Below, piece after piece: positions 1-9,104 of a DNA stretch of 64,000 nt. Position numbers and translations under genes: made by a program. The stretch is from Paenibacillus thalictri. Lineage in GTDB: Bacteria > Bacillota > Bacilli > Paenibacillales > NBRC-103111. The stretch is from contig NZ_SIRE01000019.1 in assembly GCF_004307995.1 (NCBI RefSeq), positions 62,001-126,000 of the forward strand. The letters are read 5' to 3'. Within the stretch, counting starts at the first letter, position 1, and the number at the start of each line of letters is the position of its first letter. Below the pieces are notes generated by a model. It searched no databases and had not been told where the DNA came from. It worked only from the letters and a program-made list of their open reading frames with translations.

Positions 1-1073
1 TTCATAAAATCTACGGCTTCCTTCGGGTGCTTGCTGAATTTCGGGATGACAAAATATTTGGTCAGCGACGTCGCTTTGTTCATGCCGTTTGCCCCGTTTT
101 TGCCGGTCGGTATATCGATATAGCCGAGCTTGGCGTTTGCGCTTTTGCCCTTCAGAGCATCGCCGATCCCTTTGGCGTCCGCCCAGCCGATCGTCGACAT
201 GGCCGCCCGCCCGCTGACGAATTTCTCCTTCACATTATCCAGCTTGTTGACTACCGCCTCTTTGTCGATCAGCCCTTCGCTGAACAGCTTGTTCGCAAAA
301 GCCAGAAACTCCTTTGCTTCCGGTTCGGCCGGCGTATACACGACTTTGCCGTTTTTTTGCAAATATTCGACCGGCGGGTAAAACATACTTTGAATGGCCG
401 CCAGCGAGCCAAGCCCTTGCGCCAAGTTTGCCGAATACGGAACGGCGTCCGGCTTTTTGGCTTTGATCGTCTTCAGCGCTTCGTAAAATTCGTCTTGCGT
501 CTTCGGCAGCGGAATGCCCAGCTCTTCAAACCAGTCGGTTCGCGTGAGCAAACCGGACGTGGCCACGTTAAAGGTCAGCGTGCGCACCGCGTAAATTTTG
601 CCGTCCGCCGCCGTCGACGATTTCCACTGCTCGGGTGTAAGCGTCGCTTTGATGTCTTTGCCGACGTCGTTCATGTACGTATCCAGCGGCGTCAGCAAGC
701 CCTGCTGCACAAAGCTGCCAAACTGGGTTTTGTCGTTGAGAATAATAATGTCTGGCGTTTCGCCGGAAGCCATCACGACGTTCAGCTTTTGCCGCGCCGG
801 CTCAGCATCTTTGGGCAGCAGCTCCCATTGCAGGTTAAAACCCGTCTTCTCGCGAATCGTATTTGCAATCTCGTTATTATTGACATCCGAGCCTTGCGGG
901 AACTCCTCCACGTTATTGGGCACAAGCAGCTTCAGCGTCGGTTTGGCCGCTTCGCCGCCGGCAGCCGCCTTCCCCGAATCAGCCGGCTTGGCGCCTCCCC
1001 CGCATCCCGCCAATGCCACGGCGGTTGCGACCGCCGCCGCGACTAGCGCCCCTTTTTTCCGATGTTGCTTCAT
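1..1073 (-). CDS. Sugar ABC transporter substrate-binding lipoprotein (partial, C-terminus outside window)
   Basis: This is the extracellular binding component of a carbohydrate ABC importer, and the 3' end of the gene is cut by the left edge. The ATG at 1073 opens a lipoprotein signal: basic residues (MKQHRKKG), an Ala/Val-rich core and the lipobox ALAGCGGG. The mature part has bacterial solute-binding family 1 features, such as LNVVMASGETPDI and YAVRTLTFN. It follows two LplB/LplC-type permeases in the same direction, so it is the last of the three transporter genes. The substrate cannot be read from the sequence. The YesM/YesN pair upstream is the likely regulator (inference). Confidence 0.9.
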   Translation of the reverse strand, partial: MKQHRKKGALVAAAVATAVALAGCGGGAKPADSGKAAAGGEAAKPTLKLLVPNNVEEFPQGSDVNNNEIANTIREKTGFNLQWELLPKDAEPARQKLNVVMASGETPDIIILNDKTQFGSFVQQGLLTPLDTYMNDVGKDIKATLTPEQWKSSTAADGKIYAVRTLTFNVATSGLLTRTDWFEELGIPLPKTQDEFYEALKTIKAKKPDAVPYSANLAQGLGSLAAIQSMFYPPVEYLQKNGKVVYTPAEPEAKEFLAFANKLFSEGLIDKEAVVNKLDNVKEKFVSGRAAMSTIGWADAKGIGDALKGKSANAKLGYIDIPTGKNGANGMNKATSLTKYFVIPKFSKHPKEAVDFM

Positions 1074-1132
1074 GTTTAAATCCTCCCCTTTATTCATCTT
1101 ATGTTTGAAAAATCAAAAACACCGTGCTTTGA

Positions 1133-2005
1133 TCAGCCTTTGACCGCGCCAAGCGCGATGCCTTTGACAAAATACCGCTGCAAAAACGGATACACGATAA
1201 CGATCGGCAGCGTCGCTGCAACCACGGTAGCACCGCGAATCGATTCCTGCGACACGTGCATCTGGGATAAGATGTCGATGTTGTTTGCCGCATCGGAGGC
1301 GCTCATGATCATTTCGCGCAAAAACACCTGCAGCGGCAGCAGCTTGTAATTGTTGATATACATCAATGCGTCGAAATAGCTGTTCCAATATTCCACCGCG
1401 CAGAAAAGCGCGATCGTTGCGATGACCGGCATTGCCAGCGGGATCATGATGTGCAGCAGGATGCGCAAATTGCCCGCGCCGTCTATTCTGCCCGATTCCT
1501 CCAAGCTGTCCGGGATGGTGTAAAAATACAACCTGACAATGATCATATTAAACGGGCTGACCAGCGTCGGCAAAATAAGCGCCCACAGCGTATCCAACAG
1601 ACCGAGCTGTTTGATGACCAGATAAGTCGGAATGAGTCCGGCGCTGAACAGCATCGTAAACACATAAAGCAGCATGATCACCTTTTGCCCGCGCAGCCGG
1701 CCTCGCGACAAAGCGTATCCGGTACATACGGTCAGCGTTACGTTCAGCAGCGTGCCAACAACGGTAATAAACACCGAGTTGGCAAACGAGCTGATAAACT
1801 TTTGGCTGCCGAGCACGATACTGTAAGCGTCAACATTAAAGCCGACCGGCCAGATAAATACGTCCCCGGCCACAACGTTTGCTTCCGCGCTGAACGATTT
1901 CGCCACCACGTTAAGCACCGGGACGAGGCAGACCACAATACCGATGCACAGCAGCAGCACATTGCACCACTCAAATACGATTTCACCTTTTGTTCTAAGC
2001 CGCAT
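1133..2005 (-). CDS. Carbohydrate ABC transporter permease, LplC/YtcP type
   Basis: Inner-membrane permease of a CUT1 sugar importer, about 290 residues with six predicted membrane segments. The EAA loop that contacts the ATPase is visible as EESGRIDGAGNLRILLHIM, and the C-terminus PFLQRYFVKGIALGAVKG is typical of the LplC/YtcP branch. Two ATGs lie together (2008 and 2005) behind AAGGAGG. The one at 2005 has the better six-base spacing; an upstream in-frame start at 2026 has no ribosome site. It follows the LplB partner by about 20 bases. No ATPase gene is present, which is normal for this subfamily because it shares an MsmX-like ATPase encoded elsewhere. Confidence 0.92.
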   Translation of the reverse strand: MRLRTKGEIVFEWCNVLLLCIGIVVCLVPVLNVVAKSFSAEANVVAGDVFIWPVGFNVDAYSIVLGSQKFISSFANSVFITVVGTLLNVTLTVCTGYALSRGRLRGQKVIMLLYVFTMLFSAGLIPTYLVIKQLGLLDTLWALILPTLVSPFNMIIVRLYFYTIPDSLEESGRIDGAGNLRILLHIMIPLAMPVIATIALFCAVEYWNSYFDALMYINNYKLLPLQVFLREMIMSASDAANNIDILSQMHVSQESIRGATVVAATLPIVIVYPFLQRYFVKGIALGAVKG

Positions 2006-2026
2006 CATATGCCTCCTTGTTCCCAT

Positions 2027-2983
2027 TTACCACAAACCGCGTTCGCCGAATTTTTTGCTGAAATAATTGGCGGCGATAATCAGCGCCATGCCGATACCCG
2101 ACTGGAACAAGCCGATGGCGGTCGAAAAGCTGTATTTCATCTGCCCAAGTCCGACCCGGTACACATAGGTGCCGATCACGTCGCCAACGTTGTAGACAAG
2201 CGGCGTATAAAACATAAGCACTTGTTCAACGTCGTTCGCCAGCGCATGGCCGATGCGGAGCATGATAATAAACACGATCACATTGCGGATGCCCGGCAGC
2301 GTAATATGCCATATTTGCCGGAACTTGCCGGCGCCGTCCATTTTAGCAGCTTCATACAGCTGCGTGTCGATCGATACGATCGCGGATAAATAAATGATGG
2401 ACGACCAACCCGTCTCCTTCCATGCGGCGGACAACACCAGCACGCTGCGGAAAAACCGCTCGTCCGCGATCATCATCACATCCTGCATCCCCAGAAGGGC
2501 GAATACTCCTTTTAAAATACCCGTCTGCGGAGAAAGCAGATTGATGAAGATCGCGCTGATGATAACCCACGATAAGAAGTGCGGCAAATAAGTGATTGTC
2601 TGCGTCAGCCGTTTGAACATCACCCCGCGTACTTCATTGACCATCAGAGCAAGCGCAATCGGCAGCGGAAACTGAAATACGAGCTTGTAAAAGTTAATCA
2701 GCAGCGTATTGCCGACAACCGTATAGAAGTTCGGATCGTCCAGCAGCTCCTTGAAATATTTGGTCCCCGCCCAAGGACTGCCCCATATCCCGTCGAACAA
2801 ATTGAAATCTTTAAAAGCGATGACCACCCCAAACATCGGCAAATACTTAAATGTCAGCAGCACGAGCAGCCCGGGCAAAAGCAGCAAATACAAGTCGTAA
2901 TCCTGAAGCAGCTGCGAGCGCCGTTTTCGTTTGGACAGCGAAACGGCAAGCGGCGCGGTCCGTTCTTGTTGCACATTATCCAT
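2027..2983 (-). CDS. Carbohydrate ABC transporter permease, LplB/YteP type
   Basis: First gene of this importer operon and partner of the LplC-type permease, about 318 residues with six predicted membrane helices. The family N-terminal pattern is clear (YDLYLLLLPGLLVLLTFKYL, then MFGVVIAFKDFNLFDG). The EAA loop is YEAAKMDGAGKFRQIWHITL, and the protein ends in KKFGERGLW, usual for LplB. I chose the ATG at 2983 because GGAAGGATGG lies just upstream; extension to 3040 would place the start beside the promoter -10. Expressed from the promoter at 3039-3066. Confidence 0.92.
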   Translation of the reverse strand: MDNVQQERTAPLAVSLSKRKRRSQLLQDYDLYLLLLPGLLVLLTFKYLPMFGVVIAFKDFNLFDGIWGSPWAGTKYFKELLDDPNFYTVVGNTLLINFYKLVFQFPLPIALALMVNEVRGVMFKRLTQTITYLPHFLSWVIISAIFINLLSPQTGILKGVFALLGMQDVMMIADERFFRSVLVLSAAWKETGWSSIIYLSAIVSIDTQLYEAAKMDGAGKFRQIWHITLPGIRNVIVFIIMLRIGHALANDVEQVLMFYTPLVYNVGDVIGTYVYRVGLGQMKYSFSTAIGLFQSGIGMALIIAANYFSKKFGERGLW

Positions 2984-3038
2984 CTGTAAACGTCCATCCT
3001 TCCCTAATCTGTTGTAATCGCTTTCTTCGCATGATGTC

Positions 3039-3066
3039 ATTATAGTACATGAAAAAAGCCCCGCAA
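3039..3066 (-). promoter_or_regulatory. Sigma-A promoter of the importer operon
   Basis: On the minus strand a TTGCGG -35 (3061-3066) and a perfect TATAAT -10 (3039-3044) are separated by 16 bases, about 55 bases before the permease start at 2983. The -35 lies inside the terminator hairpin of the upstream sensor gene. The weak -35 would suit activation by the neighbouring response regulator. Confidence 0.55.
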
Positions 3067-3073
3067 ACGGGGC
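3052..3073 (-). terminator. Rho-independent terminator after the YesM-type sensor gene
   Basis: On the minus strand GCCCCG-TTTG-CGGGGC is followed by TTTTTT, 25 bases past the stop codon of the sensor kinase. It ends the regulator operon before the importer operon begins. Confidence 0.85.
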
Positions 3074-3097
3074 ATCTCTACGATTAGGTGGATAATA

Positions 3098-4918
3098 TTA
3101 CGCTGTTGCTTCGCGCTCCCCCGTCTCTGCCGCGATCAGCAGACGCAAGCGGACGGCCGTACCTGCGCCGGGTTTGCTGCGGATTTTCACGCCGCACTCC
3201 GGCCCGTAATACAGCTGCAGCCGCTGATGAACGTTAAGCAGGCCGTAACCCGCCCCCGGCTTAAGCAGCGCGCCCGCCGCTTCCCTGCTCATGCCGATCC
3301 CGTCGTCGAACACATAAAAATCGATAAACGGCCCCTGCCGGCGGCCGCGAACGGTCACGCTGCCCTGTTTTGCAGGCTGTTTGTTAACGCCGTGAATAAT
3401 CGCATTTTCCACAATCGGCTGCAGGATCAGCTTGATTACCTCCGTTTGGAGCAATGTGGGGTCCACCGCGATATCGTGGCGAAAACGGCCGGCGAAGCGG
3501 ATGTTCTGGATGTCGATGTACGCTTTCACATGCTCCAGCTCCTTGTCCACCGTAATCGTATCGTTCCCCCGGTTTAAGCTGATGCGGAAAAACTTCGACA
3601 AATTCGTCACCACCTGAGCGATATCCGGCGCTTTCGATTTAAAAGCCAGCCACTTGATCGTATCCAGCGTATTGTACAAAAAATGCGAGTTGATTCGGCC
3701 CTCCAGCACCTTCAGCTCTTCCCGCTGCTTGTTGATCGTAATCGTGTAAACCTCGTCGATGAGCCCTTTAATCTCGGTTGACATTTTGTTAAACCGCCGC
3801 TGCAGCAAAGAAATTTCGTCGTTTCCGCTGATCTCGACCAGTTCGCCGAAATGCCCCTGCTCGATGCCTTTCATTTTGCCGGCAAGAATGTTGAGCCGCT
3901 TCGTAATCATGTTGGAAAGCAAAATCGACAGTAAAATGGCAATTGCGATCAGCGTGCCGGTCAAAATCAAAATAAACGGGCCGACAAGTTTGCTTTGATC
4001 CGTTAAGCCGACCGTCGGGACGAGCACAATCAGCTTCCATCCCGGCTGCTCCAATTCACGCACCAAATACAAATAGTTTTTCCCTTGAAAACGAACCGGT
4101 GCGATCCCCGATCCGCCGCTTGCCTGATGCTCCAGCACTTCGTCCAGCGCCCTGCTGTCGATGTTGATGCTGCCTTGCGAGTTGGAATAAGCGGTAATGA
4201 GCTGGCTGTTTTTATATAACAGCGCATGATACGGCAAAGCCAAGCTCATATCGCGAATGACGGACTGCAGAGTCGTTTCGTCGATATCGATAGCCACCGC
4301 GCCCAAATTCATATTGACGTCATTAAAATCCTTCATCAGCCGGTACAATGAGACTACCGATTTTTGCACGATGCCTTGGCCGACGCCCATGTAGCTCATG
4401 CTTGCAAAATATCGCCATTCCATGAGCCCGGGGCTTAGCGACAACTGGTCCCCCAGCTGCTGAAACTGATTCTGAGAAAGTCCGAAGATGTTTTGATTTT
4501 CAGCAGCGTACAGCGGGCTGTTGGGCACAAGCAGACGAATGCGGAAAATGTTGCGGCTTTTCTCCAGGTTGCGGATAATTTCCGTAATGCTTTTGTAGTC
4601 GTCGATAATATCGGCGATCGTCAGCTCGTCTCCGCGGGCGCGTCTTAAAATTTGCTGCAGCTTCTCGTTTGTATAAATAATCTCCGAAATATTTTCGACT
4701 TCGTTGAGCCGGTACGAAATATTGATCGCCGTTTGCCGAAGCGCCTCCAAATAGGCGTGACTGGTCTGTTCTTGAATGATCGAAGACGATTTTTTGTAGG
4801 AAAAATAACCGATGAAGCTGGACGGGATCAGCACAATCAATACAAAAGAGATTAAGATTTTATCCCGCAGCTTCATCCGCGCATCGATGCCGATCAGCTT
4901 GCGCAGCACCGTTCTCAT
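3098..4918 (-). CDS. YesM-type sensor histidine kinase
   Basis: Membrane sensor of a two-component system, 606 residues. Membrane helix 1 is near residues 20-41, an extracellular Cache-like sensing region runs to about 305, and helix 2 is near 312-336. A HAMP segment follows, then the His_kinase motif NSHFLYNTLDT with the phospho-acceptor His-412. The ATPase shows the N box VENAIIHGV (about 503-511) and DDGIGMS. Its ATG overlaps the stop of the response regulator (ATGA), so the two are translationally coupled. It lies directly upstream of an LplB/LplC importer, which it probably controls. The ligand is unknown. Confidence 0.92.
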   Translation of the reverse strand: MRTVLRKLIGIDARMKLRDKILISFVLIVLIPSSFIGYFSYKKSSSIIQEQTSHAYLEALRQTAINISYRLNEVENISEIIYTNEKLQQILRRARGDELTIADIIDDYKSITEIIRNLEKSRNIFRIRLLVPNSPLYAAENQNIFGLSQNQFQQLGDQLSLSPGLMEWRYFASMSYMGVGQGIVQKSVVSLYRLMKDFNDVNMNLGAVAIDIDETTLQSVIRDMSLALPYHALLYKNSQLITAYSNSQGSINIDSRALDEVLEHQASGGSGIAPVRFQGKNYLYLVRELEQPGWKLIVLVPTVGLTDQSKLVGPFILILTGTLIAIAILLSILLSNMITKRLNILAGKMKGIEQGHFGELVEISGNDEISLLQRRFNKMSTEIKGLIDEVYTITINKQREELKVLEGRINSHFLYNTLDTIKWLAFKSKAPDIAQVVTNLSKFFRISLNRGNDTITVDKELEHVKAYIDIQNIRFAGRFRHDIAVDPTLLQTEVIKLILQPIVENAIIHGVNKQPAKQGSVTVRGRRQGPFIDFYVFDDGIGMSREAAGALLKPGAGYGLLNVHQRLQLYYGPECGVKIRSKPGAGTAVRLRLLIAAETGEREATA

Positions 4919-6441
4919 CGCAGCTTCTCCCTGTATTCGCTCGGATTTATGCCAACTTCCCGCTTGAAAAGCCTCGTAAAATATTTGCTGTCCGCGTAAC
5001 CGACCCGCTCCGCCAGCTCAAGCACAAGCAGGCCCGGCTCTTCGCGCAGCAGCCGCTTTGCTTCCTCCATACGAACGGAGGTGACGTAGTCGTTCAGCGT
5101 AGTGCCGGTTTCTTTCTTGAACAGGTGCGCCAAGTAATTCGGCGAAAGGTGGACACGTGCGGCGATGTGCGCAAGCGTCAGCTCTTCCCGCAGCGACTGC
5201 TCCACATAATCGGTCACCGCCCGCACCAGCTTGCGCTGCTCCGGCTTGCTGCGCACAATATCGCCCATTTCATCCAACGCGCTATTTATAAGCGCTTCCA
5301 ATTCAAATGGACTGCGAGCGCTGCGGACAAGCTCCAGCGCTTGCTCGAGCCTGCGCGGCTCCTGCTTCTCCAGAAGTACGGCATAATGCTGCTTGGTCCG
5401 AATAAGCAGCATGCTGCCAAACGCCTGGAGATACGGCAGGCCTTCGCCGCCGAAGGCCAAACACACTTCGACATAGCGGCGCACGGTTCCCGCCAGCTGC
5501 TCGCGGTCGCCGGCTTCCAGCTGCCTGATAATCGCTTCTTCGCATTGCCCGGCTTCTACAAGCAGCCGTTCCCGGTCCAGAAGTTTCGCTTCATACGGCA
5601 CGATTTGCAGGGCAGCATGCGGTTCTGCCAGTTCTGCCTCCCTTGTACGTTCCACCAATGCCAATCGCGCGTGCTGGAACGACAAGTGAACTGCGTCCAA
5701 CTGCTCGACACGGGAGCCGAGCCCGATCCGCGTGGCCATTCCTTCTAAACAGGCAAACGGCCTCATCTCTTCGCTGGAAATAACACCTCCGTATACGCCT
5801 TCATTCAGCGGAAGCATACCCAGTACCGGAAGCTGCTGCCGGAGCCGTTCCGCCGCTTCAGCGGATCTTACACCTTCCATATAAAACGCCCGATAAGCAC
5901 CGCGCTGCGGCAGCCATTCGTCCAGCAGTTCCCGGTATGTATCGGTTAAGGAAATATCGGAGCCGAACAATACGTCCTGCATGAAACGTTCCTTGATCAT
6001 CGACCGGGTAACGGTCACCGCTTTCTCCAGCTCGCTGAGCCGCGCCGCCTTTTCCCTCTCATCAGCTATAGCTTCCATCGCCTTGCGGACGACATGCTCC
6101 AGCTCCTCCGTATGAAACGGCTTCAGCACATAATCGACGACCTGCAGTTTCAGCGCGGATTTGATGTAGTCGACGTTTTCATGGCCGCTGATCATAATGA
6201 CGTGAATGTGTTTGTCCTGAATGTCCCGGCGCAGTCTGGCAACAAACTCAATGCCGTCCATGACTGACATCACGACATCGGTCAACACGAGGTCCGGCTT
6301 CGCTTCCTTGGCTATCGCCAGCGCACTTTCCCCGTCGGAAGCCTCCATGATGGTCCCGATGCCCAGCGCCGCCCAATCCAAACAATACTTCATGCCTTCA
6401 CGGATAATCTCTTCATCTTCGACAATAAGCAGCGAATACAT
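4915..6441 (-). CDS. YesN-type response regulator with AraC DNA-binding domain
   Basis: Cytoplasmic partner of the sensor kinase, 508 residues. The receiver domain (about 1-120) has the acidic pocket EDE (8-10), phospho-acceptor Asp-55 in LTDVVMS, and KPF near 108. A long linker of unknown fold precedes an AraC/XylS double helix-turn-helix over the last 100 residues (LTLAHIAARVHLSPNYLAHL, then VGYADSKYFTRLFKREVG). The start at 6441 follows AAGGGGGCAA. Probably activates the LplB/LplC/binding-protein operon downstream (inference from position). Confidence 0.92.
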   Translation of the reverse strand: MYSLLIVEDEEIIREGMKYCLDWAALGIGTIMEASDGESALAIAKEAKPDLVLTDVVMSVMDGIEFVARLRRDIQDKHIHVIMISGHENVDYIKSALKLQVVDYVLKPFHTEELEHVVRKAMEAIADEREKAARLSELEKAVTVTRSMIKERFMQDVLFGSDISLTDTYRELLDEWLPQRGAYRAFYMEGVRSAEAAERLRQQLPVLGMLPLNEGVYGGVISSEEMRPFACLEGMATRIGLGSRVEQLDAVHLSFQHARLALVERTREAELAEPHAALQIVPYEAKLLDRERLLVEAGQCEEAIIRQLEAGDREQLAGTVRRYVEVCLAFGGEGLPYLQAFGSMLLIRTKQHYAVLLEKQEPRRLEQALELVRSARSPFELEALINSALDEMGDIVRSKPEQRKLVRAVTDYVEQSLREELTLAHIAARVHLSPNYLAHLFKKETGTTLNDYVTSVRMEEAKRLLREEPGLLVLELAERVGYADSKYFTRLFKREVGINPSEYREKLR

Positions 6442-6492
6442 TGAATTGCCCCCTTGAAGACAGCCTGCCCAACGAAAAATGGCTCGTATCCA

Positions 6493-7269
6493 TTAACCAT
6501 TCGACCCAAGCCGGGCAATTTCCTCTTCATTCAGCGCCTTTTTAAACACGGCCAACCCACCGATCAATCCGGCGTAAAAGTTGCCCATTTCCCCTGAACG
6601 GTGAACCGCGGCCACAGTGAAATCGGCTCCTTCCGGCCCCCCGTCGAACAGCCCTTCGGGATACGCATACGGATTATATACATCTCTGCGGTCCAGCACG
6701 CCGTCCAAATATACCCGCGCCTCAAGCCCGTCGTAAGTAAAAGCCGCCGCATGCCACTCCGCTTTAGATACAGGCGTCGCGCCGATGGCGGTAGTCATAC
6801 ACCACGGATGTCCCGGCGTCGGTCCGCCGACGGAAGATACATGACCGCCAAGCTGATCGCCGCTCTCCCAGATGCGCAGGTCCATAAACAAGCAGTACTG
6901 CCGTTTCTTCTCGCTTTCGTTCCACATCCCGGCTACAGCCTGGCACCCGCGGTTAACCATGTCGGCCCGCTTCAGCCAAGCGATGATCGTCAGCTGCGCG
7001 TCAGGCCCGTGAAAATCGAGCGCCGGGCAGTCGCGGCGCGGCAAATTTAACCATTGTCCGAACTCGATGCTGGCTGCGTACGGGCCGCATACCCCAGCTT
7101 CGATGCGGGCAATCGGTCCGTTCATTTCGGTTAACGCATAACGGAAAGGACCTTTAGCGATTCGCGGTTCTCCCGCTTCCTCTTGAAAGTCCCAAAACGA
7201 CACCAAATCGGGATGCTCCACTATCCTTGAAACGTCCATCTGACCGTGCCCGCTGTTATTCGCCATCAT
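6493..7269 (-). CDS. LamG/concanavalin A-like fold protein of unknown function
   Basis: A 258-residue protein with no signal peptide or membrane helix, so probably cytoplasmic. It reads as one laminin-G/concanavalin A-like beta sandwich: LVSFWDFQEEAG at the front, QLTIIAWLKR, WHAAAFTYDGLEARVYLDG and YAGLIGGLAVFKKALNEEEI at the end, the usual LamG_3 landmarks. The ATG at 7269 has AAGGAG seven bases upstream; a GTG just before it is less well placed. It lies 51 bases before the yesN-like gene in the same direction and so may be co-transcribed with the two-component system. Sugar binding is plausible, but no catalytic residues are recognisable. Confidence 0.75.
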   Translation of the reverse strand: MMANNSGHGQMDVSRIVEHPDLVSFWDFQEEAGEPRIAKGPFRYALTEMNGPIARIEAGVCGPYAASIEFGQWLNLPRRDCPALDFHGPDAQLTIIAWLKRADMVNRGCQAVAGMWNESEKKRQYCLFMDLRIWESGDQLGGHVSSVGGPTPGHPWCMTTAIGATPVSKAEWHAAAFTYDGLEARVYLDGVLDRRDVYNPYAYPEGLFDGGPEGADFTVAAVHRSGEMGNFYAGLIGGLAVFKKALNEEEIARLGSNG

Positions 7270-7404
7270 CACACAGCTCCTTCGTCAATTTGTCTTTGTC
7301 TTAACTAACTGGAAGAGGAGCCGCCCTATGCCGGGAAGCTCCTGCCGTTCTGCCATACTTTGCCGTACTGCAAATTACACAATCGTACATTACAAAATCG
7401 CACT

Positions 7405-8175
7405 TTAGAAAAAGTAAAAATCGCTTTTTTCTTTGCCCCGCAGGTTATACCGCTGGTAATGCTGGTAATGCGCATTGTACAGCTGGCCGTTTTTGGCGGG
7501 AGTATAGGTAAGAAACAGCTGCTTGCGGCTGCGGTCCGACAAGTTGGGGCCGCTTTGGTGCGGCGTAAACGAATGAAACAAAATGATGTCGCCGGGGTTT
7601 GTTTCCACAATTTCGCCTGAGGCCGGATCAACTTCCGCGATTTCGGCGGCGTTCATATTTCGCAGTTCCCCGTGGGGCGAACGCAAGCGGTCGTGATAAC
7701 CCGGGAACAGCTCAAGCCCTCCGTTCTCCGCCGTCGCTCCGTCAATGGCAACCATGACGGAAATAAGCCCTTCGATCGGAAAACCTTGCCACCAGGCCGC
7801 GTCCTGATGCATCGTATAGCCGTTTGCTCCAGGCAGCTTAAAAATCAGTTTGTCTTTAAACAACAGCGGTTCGTCGAGATAAATGTCTCTGAGCGGCGCG
7901 AGAATGCGCTCATCCTTGACCAGATCGGCGAATACCGGGGATATGTCGTGCACCGGATCGAGACGTTCGATTTTCACCTCGCCGCTTGCATAACTTTTGT
8001 GTCCGGCGCGAATGTTGTTTTTGTCGGTATATTGCTCCAAAGTAAGCAGACGGTCGCATTCGATCTGCAGCACCTTGGCGTCGTGCTCCGTCAGTGCGCC
8101 GCGGATGACCAAATACCCCTGCTCGTTATATGTCTTAATGTCCTCAAAGCTTAAAATGTTTAATGCCCGTTTCAT
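7405..8175 (-). CDS. Phytanoyl-CoA dioxygenase (PhyH) family Fe(II)/2-oxoglutarate oxygenase
   Basis: Predicted cytoplasmic non-haem iron oxygenase, 256 residues. The iron ligands are visible as the His-x-Asp of TMHQDAAWW and the distal His of HSFTPHQSGPN, and the Arg in LSDRSRKQLFLTY is placed to bind 2-oxoglutarate. The N-terminus FEDIKTYNEQGYLVIRG is typical of PhyH. I chose the ATG at 8175, preceded by GAGGGG; a second ATG at 8193 has no good site. An AraC regulator is transcribed divergently. Family members hydroxylate many small molecules, so the substrate is open. Confidence 0.85.
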   Translation of the reverse strand: MKRALNILSFEDIKTYNEQGYLVIRGALTEHDAKVLQIECDRLLTLEQYTDKNNIRAGHKSYASGEVKIERLDPVHDISPVFADLVKDERILAPLRDIYLDEPLLFKDKLIFKLPGANGYTMHQDAAWWQGFPIEGLISVMVAIDGATAENGGLELFPGYHDRLRSPHGELRNMNAAEIAEVDPASGEIVETNPGDIILFHSFTPHQSGPNLSDRSRKQLFLTYTPAKNGQLYNAHYQHYQRYNLRGKEKSDFYFF

Positions 8176-8201
8176 CCTTATTTCCCCTCTCATTCACTTT
8201 T

Positions 8202-8218
8202 TTGATTCCCTGAATCAA
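8202..8218. promoter_or_regulatory. Palindrome in the PhyH/AraC intergenic region (possible operator)
   Basis: TTGATTC-CCT-GAATCAA is a perfect seven-base inverted repeat, 27 bases upstream of the oxygenase start and 113 bases before the divergent AraC gene. Its position suits control of the oxygenase transcript. The protein that binds it is unknown. Confidence 0.4.
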
Positions 8219-8330
8219 CCGTCTTGCTTACATTGTTATCATACAAGAAGTGAATTTACTTAATCCATGCACAGGAGTATAATATTTCATATACTTTTTT
8301 GCATCTTGCATACGTTAGGTTGGGATACCG

Positions 8331-9104
8331 ATGGACACAGATATGGAGCTGATCCGCTACCATTTCAGCGGGTTCAGAGAACAGTTTACGCTGCCGGAAG
8401 ATATGTACGAGGGCTGGGTTATCTTATCCGCGCAAAGCGGCCGGTTTGCATTTAGGTTTGATGAGGAAGGGGCAACCTGGGAGGAAGCGGAATTCGGCGA
8501 TCTCGTCATTTGCCCGCCGGGCAAACGGCTGCAGCGCAAGACGCTGGAGAAACTTTCGTTTCATTTTATCGAGTGGCGGGGGGATGGCCATTGGCTCCCC
8601 GGCAAAATGAGCATTCATGATGTCGGAAGGCTTGGCTCGACGTACGCTTATTTGCGCGAATGGCAAGAGCAGCATGCCGAGGAACGCAGTAAGCAAGAGG
8701 CCGTCCATCTGATTCGGGACCTGCTTTATTTGGCGCGACGCGAAACTGAAAAGGCCCGGCAGCGCAAAAACGAAAAAGCCGATCCGCTGATGCGGCAGGC
8801 CGCCGCTTATATCGAGCAGCATCTTGGCATGAACGATCTGTCTCTGCAAGCTCTGGCCCTGAAACTGGGAGTCGCCGATTCCCAGCTGACGCGGCGTTTC
8901 CGCGCGGCCTACGGCATGACGCCGATTCGTTATGCAACCGCCGTTCGATTAGCCAAGGCACGGCGTCTGCTCGTTGACACCGAAGATACGCTGGACATAA
9001 TCGCCGAACAATGCGGCTACCAGAATGCGTTTTATTTCAGCCGCGTGTTCACACAGCACATGCAAACAAGCCCTTCGGCATACCGAAGAGCTTATCGTGT
9101 GTAG
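8331..9104 (+). CDS. AraC family transcriptional regulator with cupin-like sensing domain
   Basis: Soluble regulator of 257 residues. The N-terminal half (about 1-110) looks like the beta-rich AraC ligand-binding fold, with SGRFAFRFDEEG and EAEFGDLVICPPGKRL. The C-terminal hundred residues hold two helix-turn-helix units, LSLQALALKLGVADSQLTRR and IAEQCGYQNAFYFSRVF, followed by the usual SPSAYRRAY. The start at 8331 has AGGTTGGGAT before it. It is divergent from the PhyH-family oxygenase and probably controls it. The end of the gene merges into a degenerate tandem repeat (9077-9212). Confidence 0.9.
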   Translation: MDTDMELIRYHFSGFREQFTLPEDMYEGWVILSAQSGRFAFRFDEEGATWEEAEFGDLVICPPGKRLQRKTLEKLSFHFIEWRGDGHWLPGKMSIHDVGRLGSTYAYLREWQEQHAEERSKQEAVHLIRDLLYLARRETEKARQRKNEKADPLMRQAAAYIEQHLGMNDLSLQALALKLGVADSQLTRRFRAAYGMTPIRYATAVRLAKARRLLVDTEDTLDIIAEQCGYQNAFYFSRVFTQHMQTSPSAYRRAYRV

